A DNA stretch of 64,000 bases from JAIBAC01 sp046331095 (GCA_046331095.1 JAXLRM010000003.1:1054001-1118000); one strand, 5' to 3'. Positions 7,924 through 16,823 are shown, counted from the first letter of the stretch. The notes: a model not told the origin generated them from the sequence alone. Program-made: numbers and translations.

Positions 7924-8684
7924 ACGCCCATCGCGTGGTAGCCGCCGTCGACGTGGATCATCTCGGCGGTGACGCCCGCGCTCCAGTCGCTGAACAGTGC
8001 CACCGCCATCTTGGCGACCGGTGTGGGGTCGTGGATGTCCCACCCGAGCGGTGCGCGCTCGTCCCACACGCTCTCGAAGCGCTCGAAGCCGGGAATGCTC
8101 TTTGCAGCCATCGTGCGGAGCGGTCCCGCACAGAGGCAGTTGACACGGATCCGGCGTGGCCCGAGGTCGCGGGCGGTGTAGCGAGTCACCGACTCGAGCG
8201 CGGCCTTGGCGACGCCCATCCAGTCATACGACGGCCACGCTACCGTCGCGTCGAAGTCGAGCGCGAGCACGGAGGCTCCGTCGGCGAGCACCGGTTCGAG
8301 ACCGCGAGCAAGCGCCGCGAGGGAGTAGGCGCTCGTCTGCACGGCGACGGAGACGGACTCCCACGGGGCCTCGAGGAAGTCGCCGCCGAGGCAATCCTGT
8401 GGCGCGTACCCGATCGCGTGGAGCACCCCGTCGATGCTGCCCCACCGCCGTTCGAGGTCGTCACGCACCGCAACGATCTGGGCGTCGTCGTTGACGTCCA
8501 TCTCGAGGACCGGAGGCTCGCGCGGCAGGCGCCGCGCGACACGTTCGGTGAGCCGTAGTGCCTTGCCCACCCCGGTGAGGACCAACTCGGCGCCCTCCTG
8601 TTGGGCCGCCTCGGCGATCGCGTACGCGATCGAGGCCTCCGTGAGGACTCCTGTGACGAGCAGACGCTTGCCTTCGAGCAGCAT
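7920..8684 (-). CDS. fabI: Enoyl-[acyl-carrier-protein] reductase (FabI/InhA type)
   Basis: A 254-residue divergent short-chain reductase catalysing the last step of fatty acid elongation. It begins MLLEGKRLLVTGVLTEASIA, with the FabI-type nucleotide loop in place of the usual GxxxGxG. The catalytic Tyr-(Xaa)6-Lys is present as YDWMGVAK, and the C-terminus reads HVDGGYHAMG. CAGACT ends 6 nt before the ATG, suggesting a leaderless transcript. An SRPBCC gene follows with a 4-base overlap, and the divergent neighbour is the SCP2-like gene. Other FAS-II genes lie 1-5 kb away. Confidence 0.93.
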   Translation of the reverse strand: MLLEGKRLLVTGVLTEASIAYAIAEAAQQEGAELVLTGVGKALRLTERVARRLPREPPVLEMDVNDDAQIVAVRDDLERRWGSIDGVLHAIGYAPQDCLGGDFLEAPWESVSVAVQTSAYSLAALARGLEPVLADGASVLALDFDATVAWPSYDWMGVAKAALESVTRYTARDLGPRRIRVNCLCAGPLRTMAAKSIPGFERFESVWDERAPLGWDIHDPTPVAKMAVALFSDWSAGVTAEMIHVDGGYHAMGV

Positions 8685-8747
8685 GGGACCAGTCTGACAC
8701 AGACACCCGCGCGAGCGGGCGCCGCCCGGGCGCGACATGATTGGCAC

Positions 8748-9125
8748 GTGCTGTTCCTCTCGGAGCAATGGGCAGGGGCCGCCGAGGCGGCCCTCCAGTC
8801 GGACCCCGACTTCGCCGAGATCGCCGCGCGCTCGCGGCTGCGCATGTGGGTCTGCGTCGTGCGCGCACCGGAGTGGGCGGTCGACGGCACCCTCGAGGTC
8901 GACCACGGCAGCATCTCGCTGACGGTGGGCCGCCACGGCCGTCCCCACGCCATCGGCCGTGCCAGCTACTCCACCTGGCTCGCGATGTTGCGCCACGATC
9001 TGCACCCCAGCGTCGCCGTCGCGACGGGACGCCTCCGGGGGCGCGGCATCGGACGTGTGCTCGTGAACCGCGAGTTGCTCGACACGATGCTCGACGTCTT
9101 CCGCGCGATCCCCGTCGACGCGTAG
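8748..9125 (+). CDS. SCP2 sterol-carrier-like protein
   Basis: A 125-residue protein resembling the SCP2 sterol/lipid-binding fold: about 30 helical residues, then beta hairpins (TLEVDHGSISLTVG), the middle motif ASYSTWLAMLRHDL and a final segment similar to the glycine-rich GRLRGRG end of SCP2 domains. GTG at 8748 is chosen because CATGAT lies 6 nt upstream and the domain begins at once. It is divergent from fabI and 19 bp before the FabZ-like gene, so a lipid-binding role near fatty acid synthesis is likely. The ligand is unknown. Confidence 0.65.
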   Translation: MLFLSEQWAGAAEAALQSDPDFAEIAARSRLRMWVCVVRAPEWAVDGTLEVDHGSISLTVGRHGRPHAIGRASYSTWLAMLRHDLHPSVAVATGRLRGRGIGRVLVNRELLDTMLDVFRAIPVDA

Positions 9126-9144
9126 CGGCTCTAGCTTGGGCGGC

Positions 9145-9549
9145 ATGGACCCGACCGATTGGCTCCCCCACCGCCCCCCGTTCCTCCTCGTGGACGACGT
9201 CGAGCTCACGGGGGACGGCATGGGCGCCCGTGGGGTCTGGGCGCCGGGCCCCGACCGTTTCGAGGGACACTTCCCGGGCCGGCCGCTGCTGCCCGGCGTC
9301 CTCCAGGTCGAGTCGATCGCTCAGGTGGGCGCGTTCGCCTTGCTCGCCTCGGGTGTCGAGGGACTGCCGGTGTTCGCCGGTGTCGACAAGGTGCGCTGGA
9401 AGCGGCAGGTCCTGCCCGGCGACGTCCTCGACCTCTCGGTCACGCTCGAGGCGATGCGGCACGGTATCGGCCGCGGCAAGGGCGTCGCGCTCGTCGACGG
9501 CGACGTCGCCTGTTCGGCCACCCTCCTGTTCGCGCTGCTCGACGTGTGA
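9145..9549 (+). CDS. fabZ: FabZ-like 3-hydroxyacyl-ACP dehydratase
   Basis: A 134-residue single hot-dog protein. The FabZ signature is intact: LPHRPPFLLVD with the catalytic His, and FPGRPLLPGVLQVESIAQ with the catalytic Glu on the central helix. It would dehydrate beta-hydroxyacyl-ACP, the step missing from the neighbouring fab operon. ATG 9145 is chosen over TTG 9136 because TAGCTT (9132-9137) ends 7 nt upstream, giving a leaderless start. It converges on fabF across a repeat array. Confidence 0.88.
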   Translation: MDPTDWLPHRPPFLLVDDVELTGDGMGARGVWAPGPDRFEGHFPGRPLLPGVLQVESIAQVGAFALLASGVEGLPVFAGVDKVRWKRQVLPGDVLDLSVTLEAMRHGIGRGKGVALVDGDVACSATLLFALLDV

Positions 9550-9575
9550 CGAGCCCCATGTCCCCGGCCCCGACC

Positions 9576-9686
9576 GACGTGGGGACGCAAAACGGGTCCA
9601 CAACCCACCTCACGTCCCCACGTCCAGAACCACCCCCGACGTGGGGACGCAAAACGGGTCCACAACCCACCTCACGTCCCCACGTC
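9576..9686. repeat. Two tandem inverted repeats, GTGGGGACG stem family
   Basis: Two perfect copies: 12-bp arms at 9576-9587/9613-9624 and 9638-9649/9675-9686, each around the same 25-nt loop. The last arm includes two bases of the fabF stop codon. The array lies between the convergent fabZ-like and fabF genes. The same stem and part of the loop recur at 20627-20701. There is no T-tract. A bidirectional terminator is plausible. Confidence 0.88.
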
Positions 9687-10917
9687 AGGAGGAGGCGCCG
9701 AGCGCCTTTTCGGACCGGAAGGCGAGGACGGTGTTGTGGCCGCCGAAGCCGAAGCTGTTGCTCAGGGCCGCGTCGATGCCCTTGGCGTCGCGGGACTCGC
9801 CCGGGACGACGTCGAGTTCGATCGCGGGATCGGGTGTCTCGTAGTGCAACGTCGGTGGTAGCACCTCGCGGGCCAGCGCCATCGCCGTCACGCCGGCCTC
9901 GAGCGCGCCCGCCGCGCCGAGGAGGTGTCCGACCATCGACTTGGTCGACGACACCGGCGGCACCGCGTCGCCGAAGACGCGGGTGAGGGCGGCGGCCTCG
10001 GACGCGTCGTTGAGCGGTGTCGACGTCCCGTGCGCGTTGACGTAGCCGACGTCCGCGGGGTCGAGTCCGGCGTCGTCGAGCGCCATGGCCAGCGCGCGGA
10101 CAGCGCCGTCGCCGTCCGGATGCGGGGCTGTCATGTGGTAGGCGTCGGCCGTACATCCGTACCCCGCGACTTCGCAGAGGATTCGTGCGTCCCGGGCACG
10201 GGCGTGCTCCTCGGACTCGAGCACCAGGACGGCAGAGCCTTCGCCCATCGCGAACCCGTCACGATGAAGGTCGAACGGCCTCATTCCGGTGCGCGTGAGC
10301 GTGCCGAGGTTGGCGAAGCTCGCGATCACGACAGGCTCGGTGGCTGCTTCCGACCCGCCCGCGAGGACGACGTCGCACCTACCCGCGCGGATCTCCTGCA
10401 GCGCCTCGCCGACCGCGTTCGCACCTGACGCGCAGGCGGTCACGACCGTGAAGTTCGGCCCGCCGATGCCGTAACGCAGTGCCACCGTGCTACTCAGCGC
10501 GTTCGGCATGAACATCGGCACCAGGAACGGTGACACGCGGTCCGGTCCCCTGGTGTCGAGGTCGCGCACTGCGGCCACCATCGTGGTCACCCCACCCGCC
10601 GCGGTGCCCATCACCGCCCCGGCACGGTCGCGTTCGACCCGGTCCCAGTCGATCCCGGAATGGGCGACAGCGGCGTCCGCTGCGGCCACGGCGAGATGGG
10701 TCATGCGGTCGGACCGACGCGCCTCACGCTTGGAACCCATCACCGCCGCAACGTCGTCGAGCTCGCAGCGCGCGACGGCGTGGTCCACGACGCGCTCTCC
10801 CCGGAAGCCGTCCTCGCCGGCGACGAAGCGTGCGAACACGTCGTCGGTGCCGATGCCGAGCGGGCAAGCGAAGCCGACGCCGGTGACGACGGCGCGGGGG
10901 GTCGACACGCGTGTCAA
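9685..10917 (-). CDS. fabF: 3-oxoacyl-[acyl-carrier-protein] synthase II
   Basis: A 410-residue thiolase-fold condensing enzyme that elongates acyl-ACP with malonyl-ACP. The triad is visible: Cys in VTACASGAN, His in NAHGTSTPLND and His in KSMVGHLLGA. The start is TTG with GAGG 7 nt upstream; an in-frame GTG three codons later is the alternative. It follows acpP by 8 bp and ends the leftward fabD-fabH-fabG-acpP-fabF operon. Its 3' end overlaps an inverted repeat. Confidence 0.95.
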   Translation of the reverse strand: MTRVSTPRAVVTGVGFACPLGIGTDDVFARFVAGEDGFRGERVVDHAVARCELDDVAAVMGSKREARRSDRMTHLAVAAADAAVAHSGIDWDRVERDRAGAVMGTAAGGVTTMVAAVRDLDTRGPDRVSPFLVPMFMPNALSSTVALRYGIGGPNFTVVTACASGANAVGEALQEIRAGRCDVVLAGGSEAATEPVVIASFANLGTLTRTGMRPFDLHRDGFAMGEGSAVLVLESEEHARARDARILCEVAGYGCTADAYHMTAPHPDGDGAVRALAMALDDAGLDPADVGYVNAHGTSTPLNDASEAAALTRVFGDAVPPVSSTKSMVGHLLGAAGALEAGVTAMALAREVLPPTLHYETPDPAIELDVVPGESRDAKGIDAALSNSFGFGGHNTVLAFRSEKALGASS

Positions 10918-10925
10918 CGGGGACC

Positions 10926-11171
10926 TCAGCTCTTGACTTTGGACTCGACGATGTCGATCACCTGACCGACGGTCTCGATGTCCTCGAGCTCGGTCTCGTC
11001 GATCTTGATGTCGAACTTCTCCTCCATCGCCATGACGAGCTCGACGAGGTCGAGGCTGTCGGCCTCGAGGTCGTCGCTGAAGCGCGACGCCTCGGTGACG
11101 TCCGCGGTGTCGACCTCCAGGGTCTCCGCCGCCAACACCTTGACCTCCTCTAGGAGCTGCGCACGATCCAT
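10926..11171 (-). CDS. acpP: Acyl carrier protein
   Basis: An 81-residue acidic helical protein with the phosphopantetheine site DLEADSLDL (Ser39). It carries the growing acyl chain for the flanking fab enzymes and would also supply octanoyl groups to LipB. AAGGGA lies just upstream of the ATG at 11171. It sits between fabG and fabF in the operon. Confidence 0.96.
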   Translation of the reverse strand: MDRAQLLEEVKVLAAETLEVDTADVTEASRFSDDLEADSLDLVELVMAMEEKFDIKIDETELEDIETVGQVIDIVESKVKS

Positions 11172-11218
11172 GTCGTTTCCCTTCTTCTCGTGACCTCTTG
11201 TCGTGACCCTGACGCGTC

Positions 11219-11971
11219 TCAGTGGCCCAGGCAGAGCCCGCCGTCGACGGTGAGCACGGCGCCGGTCACGTACGACGCCGCGTCGGACGCGAAGAACGCG
11301 ACACACTCGGCCACCTCTGCGGCCGAGCCCATCCGCCCCATGGGGATCTTCCCCACGTAGTGCTCCTGGACCGACTCGGGCAGCGCCGCGGTCATGTCGG
11401 TCGTCACGAAGCCGGGAGCGACGACGTTGGCCGTGACGTTGCGAGACGCTACCTCAGCAGCGACCGACTTCGTGAGACCGACGAGGCCGGCCTTGGCAGC
11501 CGCGTAGTTGGCCTGGCCGAGGTTGCCGATCAACCCGGTGACCGACGCCACGTTGACGATCCGGCCGTGACGTCCCCTGATCATCGTGCGCAGGGCACGT
11601 CGCGTGGTCAACATCGCCGCGGTCAGGTTCGTGGCTACGACCGCGTCCCAGTCGTCGTCGCTCATGCGCAACAGCAGGCCGTCGCGGGTGATCCCGGCGT
11701 TGTTCACGAGGATCTCGACCTTGGCACCGAAACCGGACTCGGCCGCCTCGAAGGCCGCCTCGACCCCCTTGGAGGTGGCCACGTCCCCCGGCGCGTCGAC
11801 GCCTCCGATTTCGCCGGCGAGGCCCGCGCAGCCGCCGCGCGAGTTGCACGCCACACGGTGGCCGTCTGCGGCGAGGCGGCGCGCCACCGCGGCCCCGATC
11901 CCGCGTGACGCCCCGGTGACGAGTGCGACGCGCCCCTCGAGTCGCTCGGACACGTCGCCCGGCTCGGTCAT
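11219..11971 (-). CDS. fabG: 3-oxoacyl-[acyl-carrier-protein] reductase
   Basis: A 250-residue classical short-chain dehydrogenase reducing 3-ketoacyl-ACP with NADPH. Cofactor loop TGASRGIG is near residue 20; NNAG and the Ser-Tyr-Lys triad (ASVTG, then YAAAK) are in place, as is the C-terminal TVDGG. The ATG overlaps the fabH stop by 4 bases, which fixes the start over two upstream in-frame starts inside fabH. It lies third in the fab operon. Confidence 0.93.
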   Translation of the reverse strand: MTEPGDVSERLEGRVALVTGASRGIGAAVARRLAADGHRVACNSRGGCAGLAGEIGGVDAPGDVATSKGVEAAFEAAESGFGAKVEILVNNAGITRDGLLLRMSDDDWDAVVATNLTAAMLTTRRALRTMIRGRHGRIVNVASVTGLIGNLGQANYAAAKAGLVGLTKSVAAEVASRNVTANVVAPGFVTTDMTAALPESVQEHYVGKIPMGRMGSAAEVAECVAFFASDAASYVTGAVLTVDGGLCLGH

Positions 11972-12945
11972 GGCTCCAGGCTCCATTCGACGACGGCAGA
12001 TGCCCAGCTCATCCCGGACCCGAATCCGCACAGCAGGATGCGGTCGCCCGGATGCAGGCGCCCGTCGGTCTGCGCCTCGTAGAGCGCGAGCGGGATCGTG
12101 GCCGCCGAGGTGTTGCCGTGGCGGCCGACGTTGACGAACGTGCGCTCACCGGGCAGCCCGAGTCGCTGGGCCGCCGTCTCGATGATGCGCTCGTTCGCTT
12201 GGTGCGGCACGAACAAGTCGATGTCGCCGACCTCGAGACCCGCCTTGTCGAGGCAACGCCGCGACGACTCGACCACGACACGAACCGCGTTGCGGAACAC
12301 CTCGCGCCCGTTCATCCTCAGGTACTGGAGCCCGTCGGCCAGCGTCGCGGTGGTGGGCGGCGTCCGGCTGCCCAGCCTGATCTGGATGAGCTCGGCGAGA
12401 CCACCGTCGTTGCCGAGGTCTGTGGCCACGAGGTCGCCGCGACCGTCGACGCCCTCGAGCACCGCGGCGCCGGCGCCGTCGGCGAAGAGGATCGCGGTCG
12501 AGCGGTCGGTCCAGTCGATCAGGGGTGAGAACGCCTCCGAACCCACGAGCAGGACACGATCCATCGCGCCCGTGCTCAGAAGTCCGTCGCCGACGGCGAG
12601 GCCGTACACGAAGCCCGCGCACGCGACGTTGATGTCCATCGCCCCACCGGAGAGGCCGAGGTGGTGTTGGGTGTAGGCCGCCGTCGCGGGGGTCAGGTGG
12701 TCGGGTGTGCACGTGGCGACGATCGTGAGGTCGACGTCGGACGCGCCGGCCCGCTCCAGGGCCTCACGGCCCGCGGCGGCCGCGAGCGACGAGCACGTCT
12801 CGCCTTCGGCGCAGACGTGGCGCTCGCTGATACCGGTGCGCTGTTCGATCCACTCGGCGGTGGTGTCCATCGTCGACTCGAGTTCGTGGTTCGTGATGAC
12901 GCGCGAACCGACGGCGTGGCCCAGCGACGCGATGCGGAGGCCCAC
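11968..12945 (-). CDS. fabH: 3-oxoacyl-[acyl-carrier-protein] synthase III
   Basis: A 325-residue initiating condensing enzyme that joins acyl-CoA to malonyl-ACP. Active-site Cys is in VACAGFVYG, His in PHQANERI and Asn in GRHGNTSAA. The GTG start shares one base with the fabD stop (TAGTG). The reading frame stays open far upstream inside fabD, but only sequence from this GTG resembles FabH. Together with FabD it starts fatty acid synthesis; primer preference cannot be read here. Confidence 0.94.
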   Translation of the reverse strand: MGLRIASLGHAVGSRVITNHELESTMDTTAEWIEQRTGISERHVCAEGETCSSLAAAAGREALERAGASDVDLTIVATCTPDHLTPATAAYTQHHLGLSGGAMDINVACAGFVYGLAVGDGLLSTGAMDRVLLVGSEAFSPLIDWTDRSTAILFADGAGAAVLEGVDGRGDLVATDLGNDGGLAELIQIRLGSRTPPTTATLADGLQYLRMNGREVFRNAVRVVVESSRRCLDKAGLEVGDIDLFVPHQANERIIETAAQRLGLPGERTFVNVGRHGNTSAATIPLALYEAQTDGRLHPGDRILLCGFGSGMSWASAVVEWSLEP

Positions 12946-13874
12946 TAGAGGGCCTCCAACTCGTCGACGACAGCGGCGATGTCGTCGGGGCCCGCGACAC
13001 GGGTGACCACCACGGCCCCGAGAGCGCGTCTGGCGAGCTTGTGCAGGACCCCGCCCTGGCCCACCTCCACGACCGCGGTCACACCGAGCGGTTCGAGGAG
13101 CTGCATCGTCTCGTGCCAGCGGACCGGAGCGCAGAGTGCGGCGACCAGCAGCGGCGCGATCTCCGCCGCGCGGGTGTGGGTGTCCGCGTCGACGTTGGAC
13201 ACGAAGGGCACCACGGCGTCGGCGAAGGTCGTGGCGGCGACGGCGGACGCGAGCGCGACGAGAGCGGGCGCCATCAGCGGGGAGTGGAAGGCTCCGCCCA
13301 CACGCAACGGCAGAGCCTTCTTGACGCCGAGCTCCTTGGCGACGGCCACGGCGGCTGCGAGCGCCTGTTCGGTCCCGGAGATCACGACCTGGTCGGCCGC
13401 GTTCACGTTCGCCACACACACCATCGGGTCGCCCCCCGAGGCCGCCTTGTCGCAAGCGGCCTGAGCCATCTCGGCATCGGCGCCGAGCAACGCTGCCATC
13501 GAACCCGGGATGCGTTGCGAAGCCTCGGCCATCGCGGTGCCACGTTCGGCGACGAGGCCGATCGCGTCGGTCGGGGACAAGGCCCCGGCAGCTACGAGTG
13601 CCGGGTACTCGCCGAGGGAGTGACCCGCGACGACGCCGGGTGCGACCCCCGCCTCGCGCAAGCTCGCAAGTGCCGCCAGCGAGCAAACCGCCGTCGCGAT
13701 CTGGGCGTTGTCGGTGCGGCGCAGCTCGGTGTCGTCGGCAGCGCAGGTGAGGTGCACCACGTCGGTGCCGGCCGCATCCGATGCCGCCTCGAACAGCTCG
13801 GGCCAGGCGTCGGCCCACGGGGCACCCATTCCGGGGTTCTGGCTCCCCTGGCCGGGGAAGACGAAGGCGATCAC
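12945..13874 (-). CDS. fabD: Malonyl-CoA:ACP transacylase
   Basis: A 309-residue acyltransferase loading malonyl onto ACP. It opens IAFVFPGQGSQNPGMG and carries the nucleophile motif GHSLGEYPAL. The start is GTG 13874, with AGAAGGGA upstream. It is the first gene of fabD-fabH-fabG-acpP-fabF, the arrangement known from other actinobacteria with fabG added. The roughly 140-bp divergent gap to the HD gene should hold the operon promoter; I could not place it confidently. Confidence 0.94.
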   Translation of the reverse strand: MIAFVFPGQGSQNPGMGAPWADAWPELFEAASDAAGTDVVHLTCAADDTELRRTDNAQIATAVCSLAALASLREAGVAPGVVAGHSLGEYPALVAAGALSPTDAIGLVAERGTAMAEASQRIPGSMAALLGADAEMAQAACDKAASGGDPMVCVANVNAADQVVISGTEQALAAAVAVAKELGVKKALPLRVGGAFHSPLMAPALVALASAVAATTFADAVVPFVSNVDADTHTRAAEIAPLLVAALCAPVRWHETMQLLEPLGVTAVVEVGQGGVLHKLARRALGAVVVTRVAGPDDIAAVVDELEAL

Positions 13875-14004
13875 CCTCTACGGTCCCTTCTCGTCACGCG
13901 CGGCGCCGGCGCCGTGGCGTGAACACATCCGACATCGCCTGGACGGCACGCGTTACGCGTTCGCGTCGGCGTGGCGACCCGAGGCTCGCGGCACGGCCTG
14001 ACCC

Positions 14005-14010
14005 TATCCT
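14005..14010 (+). promoter_or_regulatory. -10 element for leaderless HD gene
   Basis: TATCCT ends 6 nt before the ATG at 14017, the leaderless spacing seen throughout this window. No convincing -35 is visible. Confidence 0.5.
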
Positions 14011-14016
14011 GCCCCG

Positions 14017-14634
14017 ATGGACCCCGCCGACGTGCTTCCCGAGTGCGGTGTGCTCGCGGCGGACGCCGACGTCGGGACGCTCACCGAGAACCTCCTCGCC
14101 GTCAACGGGCCCGGTGCCGAGTTGTTGCACGTGGCACTCGACATCGCGGTGCGCGCCCACGCGCACCACCGCCGCGACGAAGGCCGGCCCTACATCGTGC
14201 ACCCGCCCCGGGTGGCGTCGTCACTGGCCAAACTGGGTGCCACGGCCGAGGTCCGCGCGGCGGCGCTGCTGCACGACGTGATCGAGGACGCCCCCGCCCA
14301 TGCCGGCGAGGTGCACGCTCTCGGCCCGCAGGTGGCGGCGCTCGTGGACGCCCTCACAGAGGACCGGGGTGAGTGGCCCGACGAGTACTACGGACGCATC
14401 GTCGCCGCAGGGCGCGACGCGGCCCGCGTCAAGCTCGCCGACCGCGTCGACAACCTGCGCTTCGTCCACCTGACAGGTCCTGCAAAGCAGGTGCGATACG
14501 TGGAGGAGACGAATCGTCACTTTGGCGGGATCGTGGCGGCCGCACAGCTGCCCGAGCTCGGTGACGCACTCGTGGCGTTGCTGCAGTGGAACCGCGACCG
14601 CCTCGACGAGGTCTCTGGGGGTGGCTCCACGTGA
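14017..14634 (+). CDS. HD domain phosphohydrolase (SpoT/MESH1-like)
   Basis: A 205-residue single HD domain: HARAHHRR-type His, YIVHP, AALLHDVIEDA (the HD pair) and the later KLADRVDNLR, which match the hydrolase half of RelA/SpoT proteins. No synthetase or TGS/ACT domain follows, so it resembles a small alarmone hydrolase that might degrade (p)ppGpp. Its stop overlaps the GTG of the MFS gene by 4 bases, so the two are co-translated. Substrate is inferred. Confidence 0.82.
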   Translation: MDPADVLPECGVLAADADVGTLTENLLAVNGPGAELLHVALDIAVRAHAHHRRDEGRPYIVHPPRVASSLAKLGATAEVRAAALLHDVIEDAPAHAGEVHALGPQVAALVDALTEDRGEWPDEYYGRIVAAGRDAARVKLADRVDNLRFVHLTGPAKQVRYVEETNRHFGGIVAAAQLPELGDALVALLQWNRDRLDEVSGGGST

Positions 14635-15980
14635 ACGCCGGCGACGTGACCACCCGGAGGACCAGAGAGCCCCTGGACCGCCACCACGTGTTCCTGCTCG
14701 CCGTGCTCGGTGTCGCCAGCTTCTTCGACGGCTACGACACCGCGCTCAAGGCGATCCTGCTGCCCGACCTCGGACGTGACTTCGGGCTCACGACTTCGGG
14801 CAAGTCGGTGATGCTCGGCGTCGTCTTCCTCGGCGCCGTGCCGGCGCTGTTCCTGTCGCGCTTCGCCGACCGCCTCGGGCGCCGCCGCGTGCTGTTCGTG
14901 TCGCTGATCGGCTACACGGTGTTCTCCGGGCTCACCGCGCTCAGCACGAACGTGGTGATGTTCACCGGCTTCCAGTTCCTGTCGCTGCTGTTCGTGATGA
15001 CCGAGTCGGCGGTGGCCAGCGTCATGATCGCCGAGTCGCTGCCTGCGTCGCGTCGCGGCTTCGGCTTCGGCGTGCTGGCGATGCTCACCGGCCTCGGCAC
15101 CGGCATGGCCGCGGTCCTCAACAGCGTCTTCGGCCTGTTCGAGATCTCGTGGCAGTGGCTCTACGTGTGCTCGGTCCCGCCCCTGCTCGCCGTCCTGTTC
15201 CTGCGCCGCAACCTGCCCGAGAGCAAGCGTTTCGAGACCGCCCGCGCCGACGGTCACCTGGCCCGCCACTGGACAGCGATCCTGCGGCCGCCGCACCGGA
15301 AGTGGCTGGTCGCCATCTGTTCGGTCGCGTTCTTGTCGTCGATGACCACCTACGCGGTCGAGTTCATCGTCGACTTCCTCCAGAACGACCGTGGCATGAC
15401 CAAGGCGGCCAGCACTGGGCTGCTGGTCCTTGCGGGGGTGCCGTCCCTCCTCATGATGGTGATCGCCGGATCGTTCAGTGACCGCGTGGGCCGCAAGCTG
15501 ATCGGCTGCGTCGGCGCGGGAATCGGTGTCGTGGGCGGCGTTGCCTTCTACAACCTGCACTTGAACTTCTGGGGGATGCTGTTCCTGATCTCGTTCACGA
15601 TGGTCGGCTTCGCGGTGGCGTGGCCGACGATCAGCGTGTTCAACGCCGAACTGTTCCCGACGGCGCTGCGATCACAGGCCGGCTCGTGGGCGACGCTGTC
15701 ACGGACGACCGGTCAGGCGGCCTCGCTCTTCGGGGGGGCGGTGCTCGTCAACGCGCTCGGCGGGGTCCCGGTCACGGTGACCGTGCTGTCGATCGGCCCG
15801 GTCCTCATGATCATGATCGTCGCCGCGTTCTTCCCGGCCACGCACGGGCGCGAGCTCGAGGATCTGTCAGTCGACGTGCACGAGGACCGGCCCGATCCCG
15901 CGCTCGCCGCGTCTGCGGAGTTGATCGACCTGTGGACGGCGCCGGACCCGCAGGCGCACCTGCTCGAGAACGAGTCCTGA
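14631..15980 (+). CDS. MFS transporter, metabolite:H+ symporter-like
   Basis: A 449-residue major facilitator with about 12 hydrophobic segments. TM1 contains FFDGYDTA, an acidic signature seen in organic acid/aromatic acid and metabolite symporters, and the loop 2-3 motif A reads SRFADRLGRRRVLF. The GTG start overlaps the HD gene stop (GTGA). The tail beyond TM12 is about 45 polar residues. The substrate cannot be deduced. Confidence 0.87.
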   Translation: MNAGDVTTRRTREPLDRHHVFLLAVLGVASFFDGYDTALKAILLPDLGRDFGLTTSGKSVMLGVVFLGAVPALFLSRFADRLGRRRVLFVSLIGYTVFSGLTALSTNVVMFTGFQFLSLLFVMTESAVASVMIAESLPASRRGFGFGVLAMLTGLGTGMAAVLNSVFGLFEISWQWLYVCSVPPLLAVLFLRRNLPESKRFETARADGHLARHWTAILRPPHRKWLVAICSVAFLSSMTTYAVEFIVDFLQNDRGMTKAASTGLLVLAGVPSLLMMVIAGSFSDRVGRKLIGCVGAGIGVVGGVAFYNLHLNFWGMLFLISFTMVGFAVAWPTISVFNAELFPTALRSQAGSWATLSRTTGQAASLFGGAVLVNALGGVPVTVTVLSIGPVLMIMIVAAFFPATHGRELEDLSVDVHEDRPDPALAASAELIDLWTAPDPQAHLLENES

Positions 15981-16007
15981 GCACGGCCGGCCGGCGCGTG
16001 CTCGGGG

Positions 16008-16013
16008 TAGGTT
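16008..16013 (+). promoter_or_regulatory. -10 element for leaderless gene at 16020
   Basis: TAGGTT ends 6 nt before the GTG at 16020. The same hexamer is used in front of pepN. Confidence 0.45.
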
Positions 16014-16019
16014 GGCGTC

Positions 16020-16778
16020 GTGCACCCCATCGAGCGCATCCGCGCACTCGCACGGGCGTCCTGGCTCGACGCCAAGACGGTCGCGATCGAGGCCGCCGAC
16101 GCGATCGGCGACGCCTACATGTGGATGGACGAGGCCGCGGCAGTCTCGGTCGCCCGCCGCCTGCTCGCCTGGCACCCCTACTGTGGACCCCTGTGGCTGG
16201 TCTGCGGGGAGGTCCTCTACGCGGTCGATCCGGTGCAGGCGTCGCGCGATGCCATCGAGCACCTGCTCGTCGACTCGACCGGACTCGCACTCGACATCGC
16301 GTTGGCGGAGGGCTCGCGGCCCTACCTCGTGGGCCGCTGCCGCGCCATGGACGAGCTCGGCGACGGAGGGGGCGCAAGGTCGCTGCGCGACGCCACCCAC
16401 CTCGTCGTGGGCGCCTCGGTGATGGGCCCGACCGGGCTCGTGAGCCACAGCCCCGCTGCTGCCCTCGTTGCCGAGGCCGCGCATGCAGGCATGCCCGTGT
16501 GGGCCGTCGCCGAGATCGGCACCGCTGTCGACGCGCGCCTTTGGCAGCGGCTCGCGCACCTCGTGGACGACGCGTTCGTCCAGCCGCCGACCACGGCGAT
16601 CAGCGACCTGTGGTGGGACGAGCACGACACCGATGCCCCCGAGCCCTGCTGTGTCGGCCTCGATGCGCTCACGTGGGTCTGCGGCCCGGAAGGCCTCGAG
16701 GTCCCCGCCGAGGCCGCCGCCGCAGGACCGCCGACTCCTGCCGACCTGCTCGACGCCGCCGGGGCGCCCGCGTTCTAG
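16020..16778 (+). CDS. Unknown protein with IF2B-like C-terminal segment
   Basis: A 252-residue protein starting at a GTG placed for a leaderless mRNA. The segment LVVGASVMGPTGLVSHSP and the following AHAGMPVWAVAEIG resemble the core of eIF2B-alpha-like/NagB-fold proteins, in which a small molecule is bound at a glycine loop. The N-terminal 90 residues are helical. It is shorter than typical methylthioribose-1-phosphate isomerases and lacks motifs I could assign as catalytic. The assignment is tentative. Confidence 0.6.
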   Translation: MHPIERIRALARASWLDAKTVAIEAADAIGDAYMWMDEAAAVSVARRLLAWHPYCGPLWLVCGEVLYAVDPVQASRDAIEHLLVDSTGLALDIALAEGSRPYLVGRCRAMDELGDGGGARSLRDATHLVVGASVMGPTGLVSHSPAAALVAEAAHAGMPVWAVAEIGTAVDARLWQRLAHLVDDAFVQPPTTAISDLWWDEHDTDAPEPCCVGLDALTWVCGPEGLEVPAEAAAAGPPTPADLLDAAGAPAF

Positions 16779-16823
16779 TGCGATCGGCCGTGGTTGGCCG
16801 CGGAAGGCCGCGGCTAGCCGCTG

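Noticed and set aside
5946..8558. 870-codon plus-strand frame overlapping trpB and fabI
   Set aside because: Composition is Arg/Pro-rich with no recognisable domain; it is the shifted shadow of trpB and the antisense of the fabI/SRPBCC genes.
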